Shown: positions 41,565 through 51,646, counted from the stretch's first letter. The stretch is DNA of 64,000 bases from Oleiphilus messinensis (GCF_002162375.1 NZ_CP021425.1:5506501-5570500); one strand, 5' to 3'. The notes: generated by a model not told the origin, from the sequence alone. A program made the numbers and translations.

Positions 41565-44500
41565 ATGCGCTTTTTAGCGTTTTTCAAAAACCCGCTTTTC
41601 TTAAGTATTCTCGGAATCACCGCATTGTGTCTTGCGGTTTGGTTTGGCGGTGCTTACATCGCGTTCGGCAATCCGCCAACGCCGCTCTCCGCCATGGCCC
41701 GTTTGGTCATCATCATGGTCCTCTTGGTTCTCTGGGGCTTGAATAATCTGCGGATTCAGATGAAGCAAAAGAACCAAAGCGACAACCTGATTGAAGACAT
41801 CAACAAAGAAAGTGCACAGGTTGCACCGGATAACTCGGCTTCTGCGGAAGAGTCGGCTGCACTTCAGGCTCGCTTTAACGAAGCCTTGAGTACCATAAAG
41901 ACATTACGTTTCGGGGAAAAAGGTAAAAAACGTACAGTCTACGAATTACCCTGGTATCTGGTGATTGGTCCTCCGGGAGCCGGAAAAACAACACTGCTTG
42001 CCAATTCCGGCCTGCAATTCCCACTCAAGGAAAAATTCGGACTGAAAGGGATTGGCGGTGTGGGAGGAACCCGAAACTGTGACTGGTGGTTTACCAATGA
42101 AGCGGTGATGATCGATACCGCCGGTCGCTATACCACACAGGACAGTGACGCAGAGGTAGACCGCAGCGCCTGGCAGAACTTTCTTAAACTGCTGAAAAAG
42201 CACCGCCCCCGAAGAGCCATAAACGGCGTTGTTGTTGCCATTAGTATCAGCGAATTGCTGATGCTGAGCCGAACCGAGCGAACGCAGCACGCAGACACGA
42301 TCAGAAGCCGGATTCAGGAACTGGTATCCTATTTTGAAATTGAGTTTCCGGTTTATTTCATGATCACCAAATGTGACTTGATCGCCGGCTTCACGGAATA
42401 CTTCGAAGACCTCGGCCAATCGGACCGGGAACAGGTTTGGGGCATCACCTTCCCGTATGAAGAACAAGCCGCCAACCGCAACTACGCCGATTACTTCTCC
42501 AGTGAATTTCTGGCGCTGGCAAAACGCTTGAATGATCGCCTGATTTGGCGCATGCATCACGAACGAGATACCAAAAGACTCGCTAAAATTGAAAATTTTC
42601 CGGTTCAGTTCGAGCAACTGAAAGATGTTCTGGACGCATTTGTACAGGAGATCTTTGCGGAAAACCGCTACCAGAAACCACCAGCCCTGCGCGGGGTGTA
42701 TTTCACCAGCGGCACTCAGGAAGGCTCTCCGATTGATCGTGTTCTTTCTTCCCTGTCCTCTCACTACGGGATCAATGTTCAATCGCTCGCGGCCCCACCA
42801 GGCCAGGGTAAAAGCTTTTTTATCAATCGATTGCTGCGGGAAATCATGTTCCCGGAAGCCGGGATTGTCGGACTCAACCGGGGCTTTGAACGCAAGTTAA
42901 AAGTTATCCGGGCCATTAGTATTTCATTAATGGCAGTTTTCACCCTTGCAACGATTGGTGTCTGGGCCTCCAGTTTAATCCAGAACAAGCGTCTGATGTC
43001 CGAGGTTACAGAGAAGATATCCGAACATGAAACCGCCGTTCAGGCATCGTTTGGTTCCAACTATGACATGGAGAAAGTGGATGCAGTGCTGAAACCGCTG
43101 GATGAAGCCACTCAGATTTATACCGAACTGAGTGCCCCCTGGTTATCCAGCCTGGGTATGTACGACGGCAGTGTGCCAGAATCCGCAACCAAAGCGTATT
43201 ACTCAGGCCTGCAACAGTACTACATTCCGGCACTGGCTTACCGCTTGCAAACCATACTGACAACCACCAAAGATGATGAAGAACTCTACAATGCCCTGAG
43301 AGTCTATCTGATGCTGGGGGACAAAAGCCGCCTCGAACCCGAGGCTTTGACCCGCTGGTTCTCCGATGACTGGCTGCAGGAATACCAGGGCAAAGCCGCG
43401 CTGCAAGGCGAGCTTAAAGGCTTCCTCGCGGACGCACTGACCCATGGTTACCAACCGATCAACTACAATACCGTCGTCTTGGAACAAGCTCGAAACAAAG
43501 CCAGAGAGGTGCCTATTGAACGACGCATCTACAATCAGATTCGGAATCATCCGGAATACTCACGACTAATCGACCTGGAGCTGGAAGTCGGTCGCAGCCT
43601 CAAAGCAGCATTTAACGACACGTCTAACGGATCACGCTTGAAAGTACCATTTTTATTCACCAAAGCAGGCTATGACAAGCTGGACCTCTCCAAAGATTCT
43701 GACTTGGTTCGCAAGTTTGCCAGTGAGCAATGGGTAGTCGGCACTGAAACAACTGAGGACTTTACCGACAAGGATATTGAGAACATTGCGGAGAAGGTGA
43801 AAAAACTGTATCTCGCAGAATACACAGAGACATGGAAATCAGCTCTGACGACTTTGCGAGTTAAAAGCTTCGCCAACATGAACGATGCCCGCAATATCCT
43901 CAAAACCCTGACCTCGACGACAGACTCACCATTAGTGCGCTTCCTGAATATCGCGTCAAACCAGACATCCCTGACGCCAAGACTGGCGCAGCTTGCCAGT
44001 AAATCCAATGCCGCAAACAGCAATAGCGCTGCGATAGGCGGAGCCGTGGCAGCCCTGCAGGAAAATGCACTGCCACCAACGCAAGTGGACAAGGAATTCA
44101 GCAAGCTGCACGATCTAATCGATACCAACGCCTTGGAGAATGTCGTTCGCAAGCTGGAAAGTCTAAGTGAACTGCTTGAGGGTTTTGCTTTATCACCCAG
44201 CCAACAGGCTGCCGCATTCGATTTTGCCAAAGGCCGCTTTCAAGGTGCCGGAGACGACCCGATTCGAGGCCTTCTGGTGGAATCCAATCAGTCCCCTAAC
44301 CCACTCAAGGGTTGGTTAGGTGCCATTGCTGACGAAAGCTGGAAAGTGGTTTTGGGCAACAGTAAAGCACACCTCAACCAGGCGTGGAACAGCCGGGTCT
44401 ATCAACCCTTCAAAGCCTCTCTGGGCTCGCGCTACCCGTTCTCCGGCGCTTCAGGAGATGTTGCACTGGCTGATTTTACCGAATTCTTCAAACCGGGTGG

Positions 44501-45059
44501 TATAGAAGAAAGCTTTATCAAAGAATTTCTGACCCCGTTTATCTCGACCTCGAAAAACTGGTCACCCAAGTCACTCAACGGTCGTTCGATTGGTATTTCC
44601 GGCGCGGCGCTCACGCAAATCAAACGAGCTGATACCATTCGTAAGGTGTTCTTCCGCAAAGATGCCTCTGCCGCTTCGGTTGACTTCACGCTGACGCCGA
44701 CCCGAATGGACTCCAGCGTTCGCCGTTTCGAATTGCGCTTCGGCGAAACGCGAGTGCGCTACTCACACGGGCCAAAACTCCCTGTCTCTCTGAGCTGGCC
44801 GGGAGAGGGTGACAATTCAATCCGGTTGTTGTTTGAAGATATTAACGAAACACTGCGAGATGCAAACTACACTGGAGATTGGGCGCTGTTCAAAGTACTT
44901 GATTCAGCAACGGTCAAGAAAGCCAATCAGGCCAATACCTTCTTCGCAACATTTGATGTGGAAGGTCGGAAAGTTGATTATCAGATCAAGGCCAATAGCT
45001 TCCTGAACCCGTTTCAATCATCCTGGATGCGATTGTATTCGTGTCCAACTTCACTTTAA
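41565..45059 (+). CDS. tssM: TssM (IcmF) inner-membrane protein
   Basis: 1164 residues from the ATG at 41565 (GGGAG eight bases upstream); a GTG three codons earlier is less likely. Two N-terminal membrane helices (about 9-30 and 45-65), a cytoplasmic NTPase-like domain with Walker A G-P-P-G-A-G-K-T-T-L and D-T-A-G-R-Y, a third helix near 445-465 and a long periplasmic part with the IcmF-related C-terminus. TssM spans the envelope between TssL and TssJ. The Walker A motif looks intact, unlike some TssM proteins. Confidence 0.95.
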   Translation: MRFLAFFKNPLFLSILGITALCLAVWFGGAYIAFGNPPTPLSAMARLVIIMVLLVLWGLNNLRIQMKQKNQSDNLIEDINKESAQVAPDNSASAEESAALQARFNEALSTIKTLRFGEKGKKRTVYELPWYLVIGPPGAGKTTLLANSGLQFPLKEKFGLKGIGGVGGTRNCDWWFTNEAVMIDTAGRYTTQDSDAEVDRSAWQNFLKLLKKHRPRRAINGVVVAISISELLMLSRTERTQHADTIRSRIQELVSYFEIEFPVYFMITKCDLIAGFTEYFEDLGQSDREQVWGITFPYEEQAANRNYADYFSSEFLALAKRLNDRLIWRMHHERDTKRLAKIENFPVQFEQLKDVLDAFVQEIFAENRYQKPPALRGVYFTSGTQEGSPIDRVLSSLSSHYGINVQSLAAPPGQGKSFFINRLLREIMFPEAGIVGLNRGFERKLKVIRAISISLMAVFTLATIGVWASSLIQNKRLMSEVTEKISEHETAVQASFGSNYDMEKVDAVLKPLDEATQIYTELSAPWLSSLGMYDGSVPESATKAYYSGLQQYYIPALAYRLQTILTTTKDDEELYNALRVYLMLGDKSRLEPEALTRWFSDDWLQEYQGKAALQGELKGFLADALTHGYQPINYNTVVLEQARNKAREVPIERRIYNQIRNHPEYSRLIDLELEVGRSLKAAFNDTSNGSRLKVPFLFTKAGYDKLDLSKDSDLVRKFASEQWVVGTETTEDFTDKDIENIAEKVKKLYLAEYTETWKSALTTLRVKSFANMNDARNILKTLTSTTDSPLVRFLNIASNQTSLTPRLAQLASKSNAANSNSAAIGGAVAALQENALPPTQVDKEFSKLHDLIDTNALENVVRKLESLSELLEGFALSPSQQAAAFDFAKGRFQGAGDDPIRGLLVESNQSPNPLKGWLGAIADESWKVVLGNSKAHLNQAWNSRVYQPFKASLGSRYPFSGASGDVALADFTEFFKPGGIEESFIKEFLTPFISTSKNWSPKSLNGRSIGISGAALTQIKRADTIRKVFFRKDASAASVDFTLTPTRMDSSVRRFELRFGETRVRYSHGPKLPVSLSWPGEGDNSIRLLFEDINETLRDANYTGDWALFKVLDSATVKKANQANTFFATFDVEGRKVDYQIKANSFLNPFQSSWMRLYSCPTSL

Positions 45060-45071
45060 CAGGGATAGGTT

Positions 45072-45773
45072 ATGACTGGACTCTTTGGCAAACTTCCTGG
45101 TCACGGTGATTTCGTACAGTACAATGTTGCCCCTGACTTTGTTTCAGTTTGGGACAGCTGGCTTCAGCAAGCGTTATTGGCAAGCCAGGAAGAGTTACAA
45201 AGCCAGTGGCTGGAACTCTATCTGGTTGGTCCCATCTGGCGCTTTGCACTGTCACCCGGCATTGTTGACCACGAGAACGCCTGGGCAGGTATTATGCTGC
45301 CCAGTGTTGACAGCGTGGGACGCTACTACCCACTAACGCTGGTTGCGCAATTGCCGGAAAACACAACGCTCTCTGTGTTCATGAGCCTCGCCAGTGCCTG
45401 GTTCACTGAAATCGAGAATGTTGCTGTTGAAGCTTTGGAGCAAGGCTGGAAAGCGGAAGAAATTGCCTACAAGCTCGCCACCCCCTCGGTGGAAGTCATT
45501 GAAGCCGGGATGGCTACGGACGTTTGTCAGGACAAAGACTATCAAACCGTAATCCATATTGATAATCCTGAAAGCCGTGTACTGCGCGCTGCCCCTGGAA
45601 TGAGTGATTTTCTGCTACGGCGCTTGGGCGAACCCTATTGTCTATGGTGGTCTACCGGCAGCCAGGAAGTATCCCCAGTATTGCTGACCACAAATAAACT
45701 TCCCCGTCCGGTAAGCTATACTGCAATGTTGACTGGAAAATGGAGTAATTGGTATTGGCGGGAGTTTAATTAG
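45072..45773 (+). CDS. tagF: TagF (ImpM) T6SS post-translational repressor
   Basis: 233 residues. Starts G-L-F-G-K-L-P-G-H-G-D-F-V, then W-D-S-W-L-Q and L-P-S-V-D-S-V-G-R-Y-Y-P-L-T, all ImpM/TagF hallmarks. In P. aeruginosa and Agrobacterium TagF blocks firing by binding the FHA protein, independently of the kinase. It lies 12 bases after tssM. The ribosome site CAGGGATAGG contains a GGA, and a second GGA lies at codon 3. Confidence 0.92.
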   Translation: MTGLFGKLPGHGDFVQYNVAPDFVSVWDSWLQQALLASQEELQSQWLELYLVGPIWRFALSPGIVDHENAWAGIMLPSVDSVGRYYPLTLVAQLPENTTLSVFMSLASAWFTEIENVAVEALEQGWKAEEIAYKLATPSVEVIEAGMATDVCQDKDYQTVIHIDNPESRVLRAAPGMSDFLLRRLGEPYCLWWSTGSQEVSPVLLTTNKLPRPVSYTAMLTGKWSNWYWREFN

Positions 45774-45850
45774 ACCACAGCGGAGCCAAAGGTAAATAAC
45801 AAACCAGGGTCTGCAACAAAACAAGACATTTTTTTAGATTGTAATATAGT

Positions 45851-45856
45851 TATAAT
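45851..45856 (+). promoter_or_regulatory. Possible -10 element before pppA
   Basis: A perfect TATAAT in the 148-base tagF-pppA gap, about 65 bases before the pppA ATG. The matching -35 position is only a T-run, so an independent pppA promoter is tentative. Confidence 0.35.
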
Positions 45857-45921
45857 GACGACAAACTTCACCGGTTGCAAAAAAGTAGCCATTTACCAAC
45901 CACTTGCAAGAAATACAAAAT

Positions 45922-46650
45922 ATGGGTGAAACCTCACTTTCATGGAGATCCGTAGCCGTCACAAATGTAGGCAAGGTCCGACAATGCAACGAAGATTCGG
46001 TGCTGGACAAACCCGAGGGTGGCTTGTGGGTCGTCGCTGATGGTATGGGTGGCCATGAGGCAGGTGATGTTGCCAGTCAAACAATTGTGCACCGCTTGGG
46101 AGAGCTCTCACCCAGAGCCTACATTTCGGATTATGTTGACCAGGTTGAAGACACGCTATTAAAAATCAACCAGGAACTAATCGAATACAGCCAGTCCAAC
46201 CTCAATGGTCTGACAGTCGGTTCTACTGTGGTCTGTATGTTAGCCCGAGCCAATCTGGGGGTTGTCCTCTGGGTCGGCGATTCTCGTCTGTACCGAATCC
46301 GTGGCGATTCACTCGTCCAACTCACGAAAGATCACAGTGAAGTGCAACGTTTGGTCGATGAAGGTGTAATTAGTCAGGAACAAGCAGAAAAGAGCGCATT
46401 CCGGAACGTACTAACCCGAGCCATGGGTGCCCATGAACAAGTTGAGATTGATATCAATGCTTTTGATATTCGCAAGGGCGATCGCTTTATCATCTGTTCC
46501 GACGGACTCTACAACGAAGTCCCCGAAACAGACTTGGTGGCACTCTGCAGTAACAAGAAAATAGATAAAGCCTCTGAAAAATTAACGGATGCTTGCCTCA
46601 AAACTCCGGCAAGAGATAATTTTTCGTTTATAGTTATAGAATCATATTAA
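45922..46650 (+). CDS. pppA: PppA-type PP2C Ser/Thr phosphatase
   Basis: 242 residues from the ATG at 45922 (a TTG six codons upstream is possible; neither has a strong ribosome site). PP2C motifs: N-E-D-S, WVVADGMGGHEAGD (metal-binding Asp/Gly), V-L-W-V-G-D-S-R-L-Y-R-I, and FIICSDGLYNEV with a late DNFS. In T6SS loci PppA reverses kinase action on the FHA protein and shuts off or resets firing. It is the only phosphatase here against three Ser/Thr kinases. Confidence 0.92.
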   Translation: MGETSLSWRSVAVTNVGKVRQCNEDSVLDKPEGGLWVVADGMGGHEAGDVASQTIVHRLGELSPRAYISDYVDQVEDTLLKINQELIEYSQSNLNGLTVGSTVVCMLARANLGVVLWVGDSRLYRIRGDSLVQLTKDHSEVQRLVDEGVISQEQAEKSAFRNVLTRAMGAHEQVEIDINAFDIRKGDRFIICSDGLYNEVPETDLVALCSNKKIDKASEKLTDACLKTPARDNFSFIVIESY

Positions 46651-46677
46651 ATAATTGAATGTTCAGAGTCCGTCATT

Positions 46678-46935
46678 GTGGCACATGAGATAAATACCGA
46701 ACTCATACACCTTTGCAACCGATATCACGAAGGCCAACTCTCCTTCGATGCGTATCGGGCTCAGCGGAAAATGGTTCTGGAACGCCTGGAAACAGCACCA
46801 ACAGCGAATGGGGGTGTCAAAGCCAAGGCGGCATCAGTCCATTCAGCATTTCCCCTCCAGAAAATTCTGATGATTTCGCTGGTTGCGTCTATCACCATCG
46901 TTGCGTTGGTACTTTTCGGGTTGGAATTTATATGA
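46678..46935 (+). CDS. Small single-pass membrane protein downstream of pppA
   Basis: 85 residues with a GTG start, 27 bases after pppA. The N-terminal half is polar and helical (LIHLCNRYHEGQLSFDAYRAQR, a tetratricopeptide- or SHOCT-like short helix pair) and the C-terminus is one membrane helix (ILMISLVASITIVALVLFGL). I do not recognise the family. The position suggests a membrane partner of the phosphatase/kinase circuit. Confidence 0.6.
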   Translation: MAHEINTELIHLCNRYHEGQLSFDAYRAQRKMVLERLETAPTANGGVKAKAASVHSAFPLQKILMISLVASITIVALVLFGLEFI

Positions 46936-46955
46936 GTCGCGCCTAAAGGCTAAAA

Positions 46956-47039
46956 CTTAGAACCTAAAGACAACCACTTAGAGCCTACAGACAATCACTT
47001 AGAGCCTACAGGCAGTAGCTTAGAGTCCAAAAGCGCTCT
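46956..47039. repeat. 21-bp tandem repeat x4 between convergent genes
   Basis: Units starting CTTAGARCC at 46956, 46977, 46998 and 47019, the fourth running into the stop region of the minus-strand kinase gene. The sequence is not self-complementary enough to be a terminator. Confidence 0.88.
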
Positions 47040-50000
47040 TTAAATTCGACAAGATATTATCACCGGACTTGCCCGCCCGGCGTTGCAACTCATCCGCGAG
47101 CTCCATCAAACGCTCAGGAGACCAGCGATACGGCTGGGTATCCAATACGATACGAGCTGCATCCCGTTCATCTCCAGATGCCATCATTCGACTCACAGTG
47201 GATACATACTCATTTTCCAGAAGCTGCAATGCTGACTGGATGGCAGGTTGTTCTGGGTCGACCCCGACTGCCTGTTCGACATAATCATATGCTTTGCGCA
47301 GTCGCTTACGCTCGTCATCGTAGCTGCCAAACAAACTTGGCTTCTGGAATCCTCTTGCTATTTCCTTGCGCGCAGCATTGATAAAGGTAATCGATTGCTT
47401 GTGCTTTTCCTCAGTATCAGCCAACTCGGACCGGAGTGCAGTCAGGGCATCATATTGATCGTGTGTGCTGGCAATAATCGCGATATGTTGCAAAGCTTTA
47501 GTAAATTGCCGGTTTCGCATATCTTCCCGTGCCTGCTCCGCTTCATAGTCACTCACCGCTTTCAAACCACTCAACGCTCCACCGTGTTGCGGGTCAACCT
47601 TGAGAATTTTTAAATAGGAATCCCTGAGTTGCGCGTTATTCGACGCATTAGCAGGGCGCTTCTCCAGCCGGTTTACGACACTGACCAAGCCTTCGATTTT
47701 CCTACCGATTGTCTGCCGATATGACTCGGCTTGGGTCGCAACACCTCCTGCAGTATCGGAGACCTCATTCTGGAGCGATTTGAAGAGCGCGTCTGCATTA
47801 CTGCCCTTTTGTTCATCAGCCCAGCGAGACAATAGCTCCTGCATGCTGTCAACATACGCCTGCGCCTGAGTGAAATCGTTTCGACTCAATGACCCTTTTA
47901 CAAACAGGGCATATTTATCTTTTATCGCCTGAATTCCCGCCAATGCCGCGCTGTTTTCAGGTTGCAATCGTAAGGTTTCAAGGTAATAGTTGAGCGCGTT
48001 ATCGGATTCAGGCTTGGTCAATCGACCATTATTTAATGCATTTTCGGCTTTTTTTACCAAACTGTTGATTTGTCGGTCACGCTCGGCGCTCTCTAACGCT
48101 TCTGTCAATTGCACAATCGCAATAGGGTTCGCTCCAATATTACGAGCCTGCTCCAGATAACGCGTTGCCGAACCGTCATCCTTTTTTTGCAACGCAGCAT
48201 TACCCAGTTCAACCAATTGCCCTACAACCTTGTCCAGACCCGCTTGCGCGATTTTATTTTCGGGCTCCACTTCCAACACCCGCCAATAAAAATACGCGGC
48301 GTTACCTTCAGGAGGATCAACCAATTGGCTTGCAGCAAGCGCTTCAGTGGCCGACGTCAGCCAGTTTTTGATTTGTTCGGCCTGTTGTTGCTTTTTTTCA
48401 GCATTCAACTTCGCCGCCATATCAACTGTGCTGGGTTCTTGCTCCGCTTGCGACACGCCCATTCTTGCGGAGGAATCCATTAACTTCTTTTTTAATGGGT
48501 GATCATCCGCCTCAAAATCCAGCATTTTAGTTGCCGAAACAACTGCCGTACGGGCTTTATCTGATTGCCCCTGTTGCTCAGCCTGCAACGCTTTGGCAAG
48601 CAAGGCTTCAGCTACTGCACGAATTCCCGCTCTAGCCTGCTCGTTCTCCGGCTCACTTTCAAGCACCTGTAGAAAATAGCTATAGGCGTTATCCTGGACA
48701 GGGGGGATCAACACGCCTTTAGACAACGCGGCGTTACCCTTTTCCAGTAATCGACCACTCTCCCCTTGTTCTTCCGCTTCAATCAGCTGTTTTTGGCGCA
48801 ATGCATTTACTTTGTTTTGTACTTGTGCCAACTTTTGTTTTGATTCTTGATCCGGCAGATATAAGCCCAGCTTCAAGGCCTGATTCAGGTATTGTGTGGC
48901 TTTAGCCAGTTCCTGTTGCGCCAGAGCCGTTTCTATCTCTGCCAGATACACGGTGAAAAGGGCTGCTGACAATTCCCGGGTCTTACTGTTGTTCGGGCTC
49001 AGGGTTGCCAACGTCTCAATAAAATAGTGCGCATTGTTCTCGGGCGGCGCATACAAACGCTTCTCCTGCAATGCAGCATTGGCATTCTCCACCAGCTTGT
49101 TGAGATCAATGCCACTTTGCACCACCGCTTTGTCCGGGACGTAAGGCGAGGGTTCACGGGAAAACCAGATCGCGAGGATCACACAGAGAATCAGCCCCAG
49201 ACCACCAAAGACAAAAGCCTTGCTGTTATCCAACAGAAAATCCGTCAGGCGATCCATGGTGCTGGGTGGGGGCGCTACCCGACTGCGAGCACCACCGGTG
49301 CGAAGTGCAGATCGCTGACCGGTTCGCTGTGTCGTGCGCTTAATTTGCCCAGAACTTACCGGCTGCATGACCACGGTCTGAGAACCGGCATCGGACAAGC
49401 TCATTTCCAGCATTTCCAACGCCTGCACAAACTCGAGGCCGTTTTGATAACGATCCTGTGGGCGTTTTGCCAGGGCTTTATCAAGCATACGCTGGAAGCC
49501 TCTGAACTGAGGCGGTAACTGGGGCGGTTTTTGGGTGATGTGCTTAATGCCGATGGTAATCGCGGAATTGCCGGTAAAAGGGACATCACCGGTGAGGAGT
49601 TCGTAAAGTATGACCCCCAGACTGTATAGATCCGACCGGTGGTCAATCTCCTCACCTTCTGCCTGCTCGGGGCTCATGTAGTGAGGCGTCCCCACCAGTG
49701 TGCCGGTAACGGTCATGTTTGTGGCAGAATCAACCTGGCGGGAAATGCCGAAATCAGAGATTACCGGGCTGTCGTCCTCGCGGAACAGGATATTTTCCGG
49801 TTTAATATCGCGGTGAACCAGATTTTTGGTGCCCGCATAATGAATCCCCTGGGCAACCCGCTTCATGATCCGTAATGAATCGATCAGTGACAGGCCTTTC
49901 TCGATTTTCTGCTTTAAGTCACCACCGGGCAAGTATTCCATGGCCATGTAGTGCAATTTTCCAACACAGCCAACATCATAAATCGGGACAATGTACTGGT

Positions 50001-50199
50001 GTGACAAACGGGCAACTGTACGCGCTTCCCGTTCAAAGCGCTTGGCATAACTTTCGTCTCTGGCCAGATTATCCAATAATACTTTCAGCGCTACATGGCG
50101 CTCAAACTTCTCTTGTATCGCCAGGTAAACGGTCGCCATCCCACCCTGACCTATTACTTTCTCGATTTTATAACCTGGAATTTCTGGGAAGTTTGTCAC
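47020..50199 (-). CDS. Giant membrane Ser/Thr kinase with periplasmic repeats, copy A
   Basis: 1059 residues, GTG start with AAGGA seven bases upstream. Kinase domain 8-265 with G-Q-G-G-M-A-T-V-Y, HRDIKPENILF, SDFGISRQ and GTPHYMSPEQAEG. A basic linker precedes a membrane helix (~332-352, FVFGGLGLILCVILAIWF). The periplasmic ~700 residues contain at least four ~80-residue TPR-like repeats built on L-x-x-P-x-x-N-A-x-x-Y, a hydrophobic pair, then P-x-N-x-x-A-x-x-G. Architecture matches PpkA-type T6SS kinases that read an envelope signal and phosphorylate the FHA protein. Paralogue of the kinase at 51.6 kb. Convergent with the pppA operon. Confidence 0.87.
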   Translation of the reverse strand: MTNFPEIPGYKIEKVIGQGGMATVYLAIQEKFERHVALKVLLDNLARDESYAKRFEREARTVARLSHQYIVPIYDVGCVGKLHYMAMEYLPGGDLKQKIEKGLSLIDSLRIMKRVAQGIHYAGTKNLVHRDIKPENILFREDDSPVISDFGISRQVDSATNMTVTGTLVGTPHYMSPEQAEGEEIDHRSDLYSLGVILYELLTGDVPFTGNSAITIGIKHITQKPPQLPPQFRGFQRMLDKALAKRPQDRYQNGLEFVQALEMLEMSLSDAGSQTVVMQPVSSGQIKRTTQRTGQRSALRTGGARSRVAPPPSTMDRLTDFLLDNSKAFVFGGLGLILCVILAIWFSREPSPYVPDKAVVQSGIDLNKLVENANAALQEKRLYAPPENNAHYFIETLATLSPNNSKTRELSAALFTVYLAEIETALAQQELAKATQYLNQALKLGLYLPDQESKQKLAQVQNKVNALRQKQLIEAEEQGESGRLLEKGNAALSKGVLIPPVQDNAYSYFLQVLESEPENEQARAGIRAVAEALLAKALQAEQQGQSDKARTAVVSATKMLDFEADDHPLKKKLMDSSARMGVSQAEQEPSTVDMAAKLNAEKKQQQAEQIKNWLTSATEALAASQLVDPPEGNAAYFYWRVLEVEPENKIAQAGLDKVVGQLVELGNAALQKKDDGSATRYLEQARNIGANPIAIVQLTEALESAERDRQINSLVKKAENALNNGRLTKPESDNALNYYLETLRLQPENSAALAGIQAIKDKYALFVKGSLSRNDFTQAQAYVDSMQELLSRWADEQKGSNADALFKSLQNEVSDTAGGVATQAESYRQTIGRKIEGLVSVVNRLEKRPANASNNAQLRDSYLKILKVDPQHGGALSGLKAVSDYEAEQAREDMRNRQFTKALQHIAIIASTHDQYDALTALRSELADTEEKHKQSITFINAARKEIARGFQKPSLFGSYDDERKRLRKAYDYVEQAVGVDPEQPAIQSALQLLENEYVSTVSRMMASGDERDAARIVLDTQPYRWSPERLMELADELQRRAGKSGDNILSNLKSAFGL

Positions 50200-50564
50200 A
50201 ATACGTCCTTGGTGTTTCGTTCAATCGTGTGATTTTAAACGGAGAACTCCGGTTTGGTATAGCCAGATCGCACAGAATTGAGTATTTTCGTGTCAATTTC
50301 CCCAATCGACCACGCAAAAACACTCACTACCCCTCTGGCAGACTGCAACTTTCTATTATAGCCGACCGACTATGATAACCAGCAGATTAAGTACATGTTA
50401 CGGAATACGCAGACTCGTGAAACAAGGCCCGCGTCCAGAGTACTTACGCGAAACCGTATTATCTTATGTAAACACCGTATTAGACCAGTTTTTTTTCAGA
50501 GATGACAAACAAGGCGTTACGGCTGGTGGCGAGAGCCTCCACCAGCATCTAAAGTGGGATTAAC
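50200..50564 (-). promoter_or_regulatory. Gap between kinase A and the beta-barrel gene
   Basis: 365 bases with no gene. A minus-strand TATAAT (plus-strand complement 50355-50360) could be the kinase -10, without a good -35. A perfect 8-bp hairpin GCTGGTGG/CCACCAGC (50522-50546) lies 18 bases beyond the beta-barrel stop; it has no T-run, so it is not a classical terminator. Confidence 0.4.
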
Positions 50565-51524
50565 TTAGAAATACCAATGCAAACCCGCAGTCAAGGTCGT
50601 CATTCGCTCTTCAGTTTCGGTTTTCTCGAATAGCGGAACGCCAAACTCATTATCCAGCAACCCTTTCTCATCGTCTGCATCCATATCATATTCCTGGCGT
50701 CGAAGATCGATGAAATACCCAGTGGTGTCACTTAACTGTTCCCGCCAGGTAACGCCAAGACTGAGCCCTTTGGAATCCCCCTTAAACACGGAGTCTGCCT
50801 CAACCACGCCTTGGAGGTAATTATCTCGGTACTCCCCCTGCATCAATGCGTAAGCGATGCTGAAAGATAAATTCCCAGAACCTAAAGCCACCCCGTAAGA
50901 AGCACCAACAAACCAGCCATTTTCTTCATATTCTTGTTTATAAGGCTCCAACCCAAGTATTTCATGATCTTTTGCGAGATTTGAAAAAACGGGTGGTGTA
51001 CAGGGTATGGACGAGTCATCAGAGAAAACGCACCCTAAATAAAACTGCTGTGAGCCTTCTATATCATCTACATAACCGGGCTCAGGGGTAAGTTCAGTCT
51101 GACCTCTCATGTATCCGCCAAAGATGTTCAAATTATCAACAATATTGTAACCCACGGTCAAACTGATATCGCTCCGGTCTACATCCGTTGGACCATTAGT
51201 GAATCCAACAGTCGAATCTGTCTGCGTTTCTGTAACATTACTATCATATTTCAGCGTTACGAACATGCCGCTGTAATAACCGGTAAGCGAGGCGCTAAGG
51301 GTAGGAATTTGCGCTTCAAATCCGCCCGTATAATCCTCATTCAAGCGCTCTCTGGTGCCTGAGCCATCACTCGGTTTAAAGCCAAACTTTATCTTCTGAT
51401 CAAAATCCAGATTCTTATACTGGACTGCTAATTGCGGGATAATGGTGATATTTTGTGCTGATACGGCTTGGGAGCCGATTAGCATACACAGTGAAGTTGT
51501 CGTTATCAGCGTCGTTTTTTTCAT
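50565..51524 (-). CDS. Outer-membrane beta-barrel-like protein
   Basis: 319 residues from the ATG at 51524, with AAGGAG seven bases upstream; an upstream start at 51542 adds only MTRSAP. Signal peptide KKTTLITTTSLCMLIGSQAVSA with cleavage near AQN. The mature part has alternating amphipathic strands (LSASLTGYYSGMFVTLKYD, ISLTVGYNIVDNLNIFGGYM, LSFSIAYALMQGEY) and ends in a C-terminal aromatic strand (L-T-A-G-L-H-W-Y-F), typical of outer-membrane barrels inserted by Bam. No specific family is recognised. It is located between the two giant kinases, which have periplasmic sensor regions, so it might supply or bind their signal; this is inference. Confidence 0.75.
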   Translation of the reverse strand: MKKTTLITTTSLCMLIGSQAVSAQNITIIPQLAVQYKNLDFDQKIKFGFKPSDGSGTRERLNEDYTGGFEAQIPTLSASLTGYYSGMFVTLKYDSNVTETQTDSTVGFTNGPTDVDRSDISLTVGYNIVDNLNIFGGYMRGQTELTPEPGYVDDIEGSQQFYLGCVFSDDSSIPCTPPVFSNLAKDHEILGLEPYKQEYEENGWFVGASYGVALGSGNLSFSIAYALMQGEYRDNYLQGVVEADSVFKGDSKGLSLGVTWREQLSDTTGYFIDLRRQEYDMDADDEKGLLDNEFGVPLFEKTETEERMTTLTAGLHWYF

Positions 51525-51646
51525 TGGGGCGCTCCTTGTCATCGTTGAGGAGATTAGCGTTTGGTGAGGTTGTGTAACAGGAAGTTTAGCACTTCGTCAG
51601 ACTGGCGCAGGCTTGGGAGGATTCTGGATGGCTTCGTAACCTGATT

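Noticed and set aside
50522-50546. 8-bp hairpin after the beta-barrel gene as an intrinsic terminator
   Set aside because: No T-run on either useful side; mentioned only as a hairpin in the gap entry.
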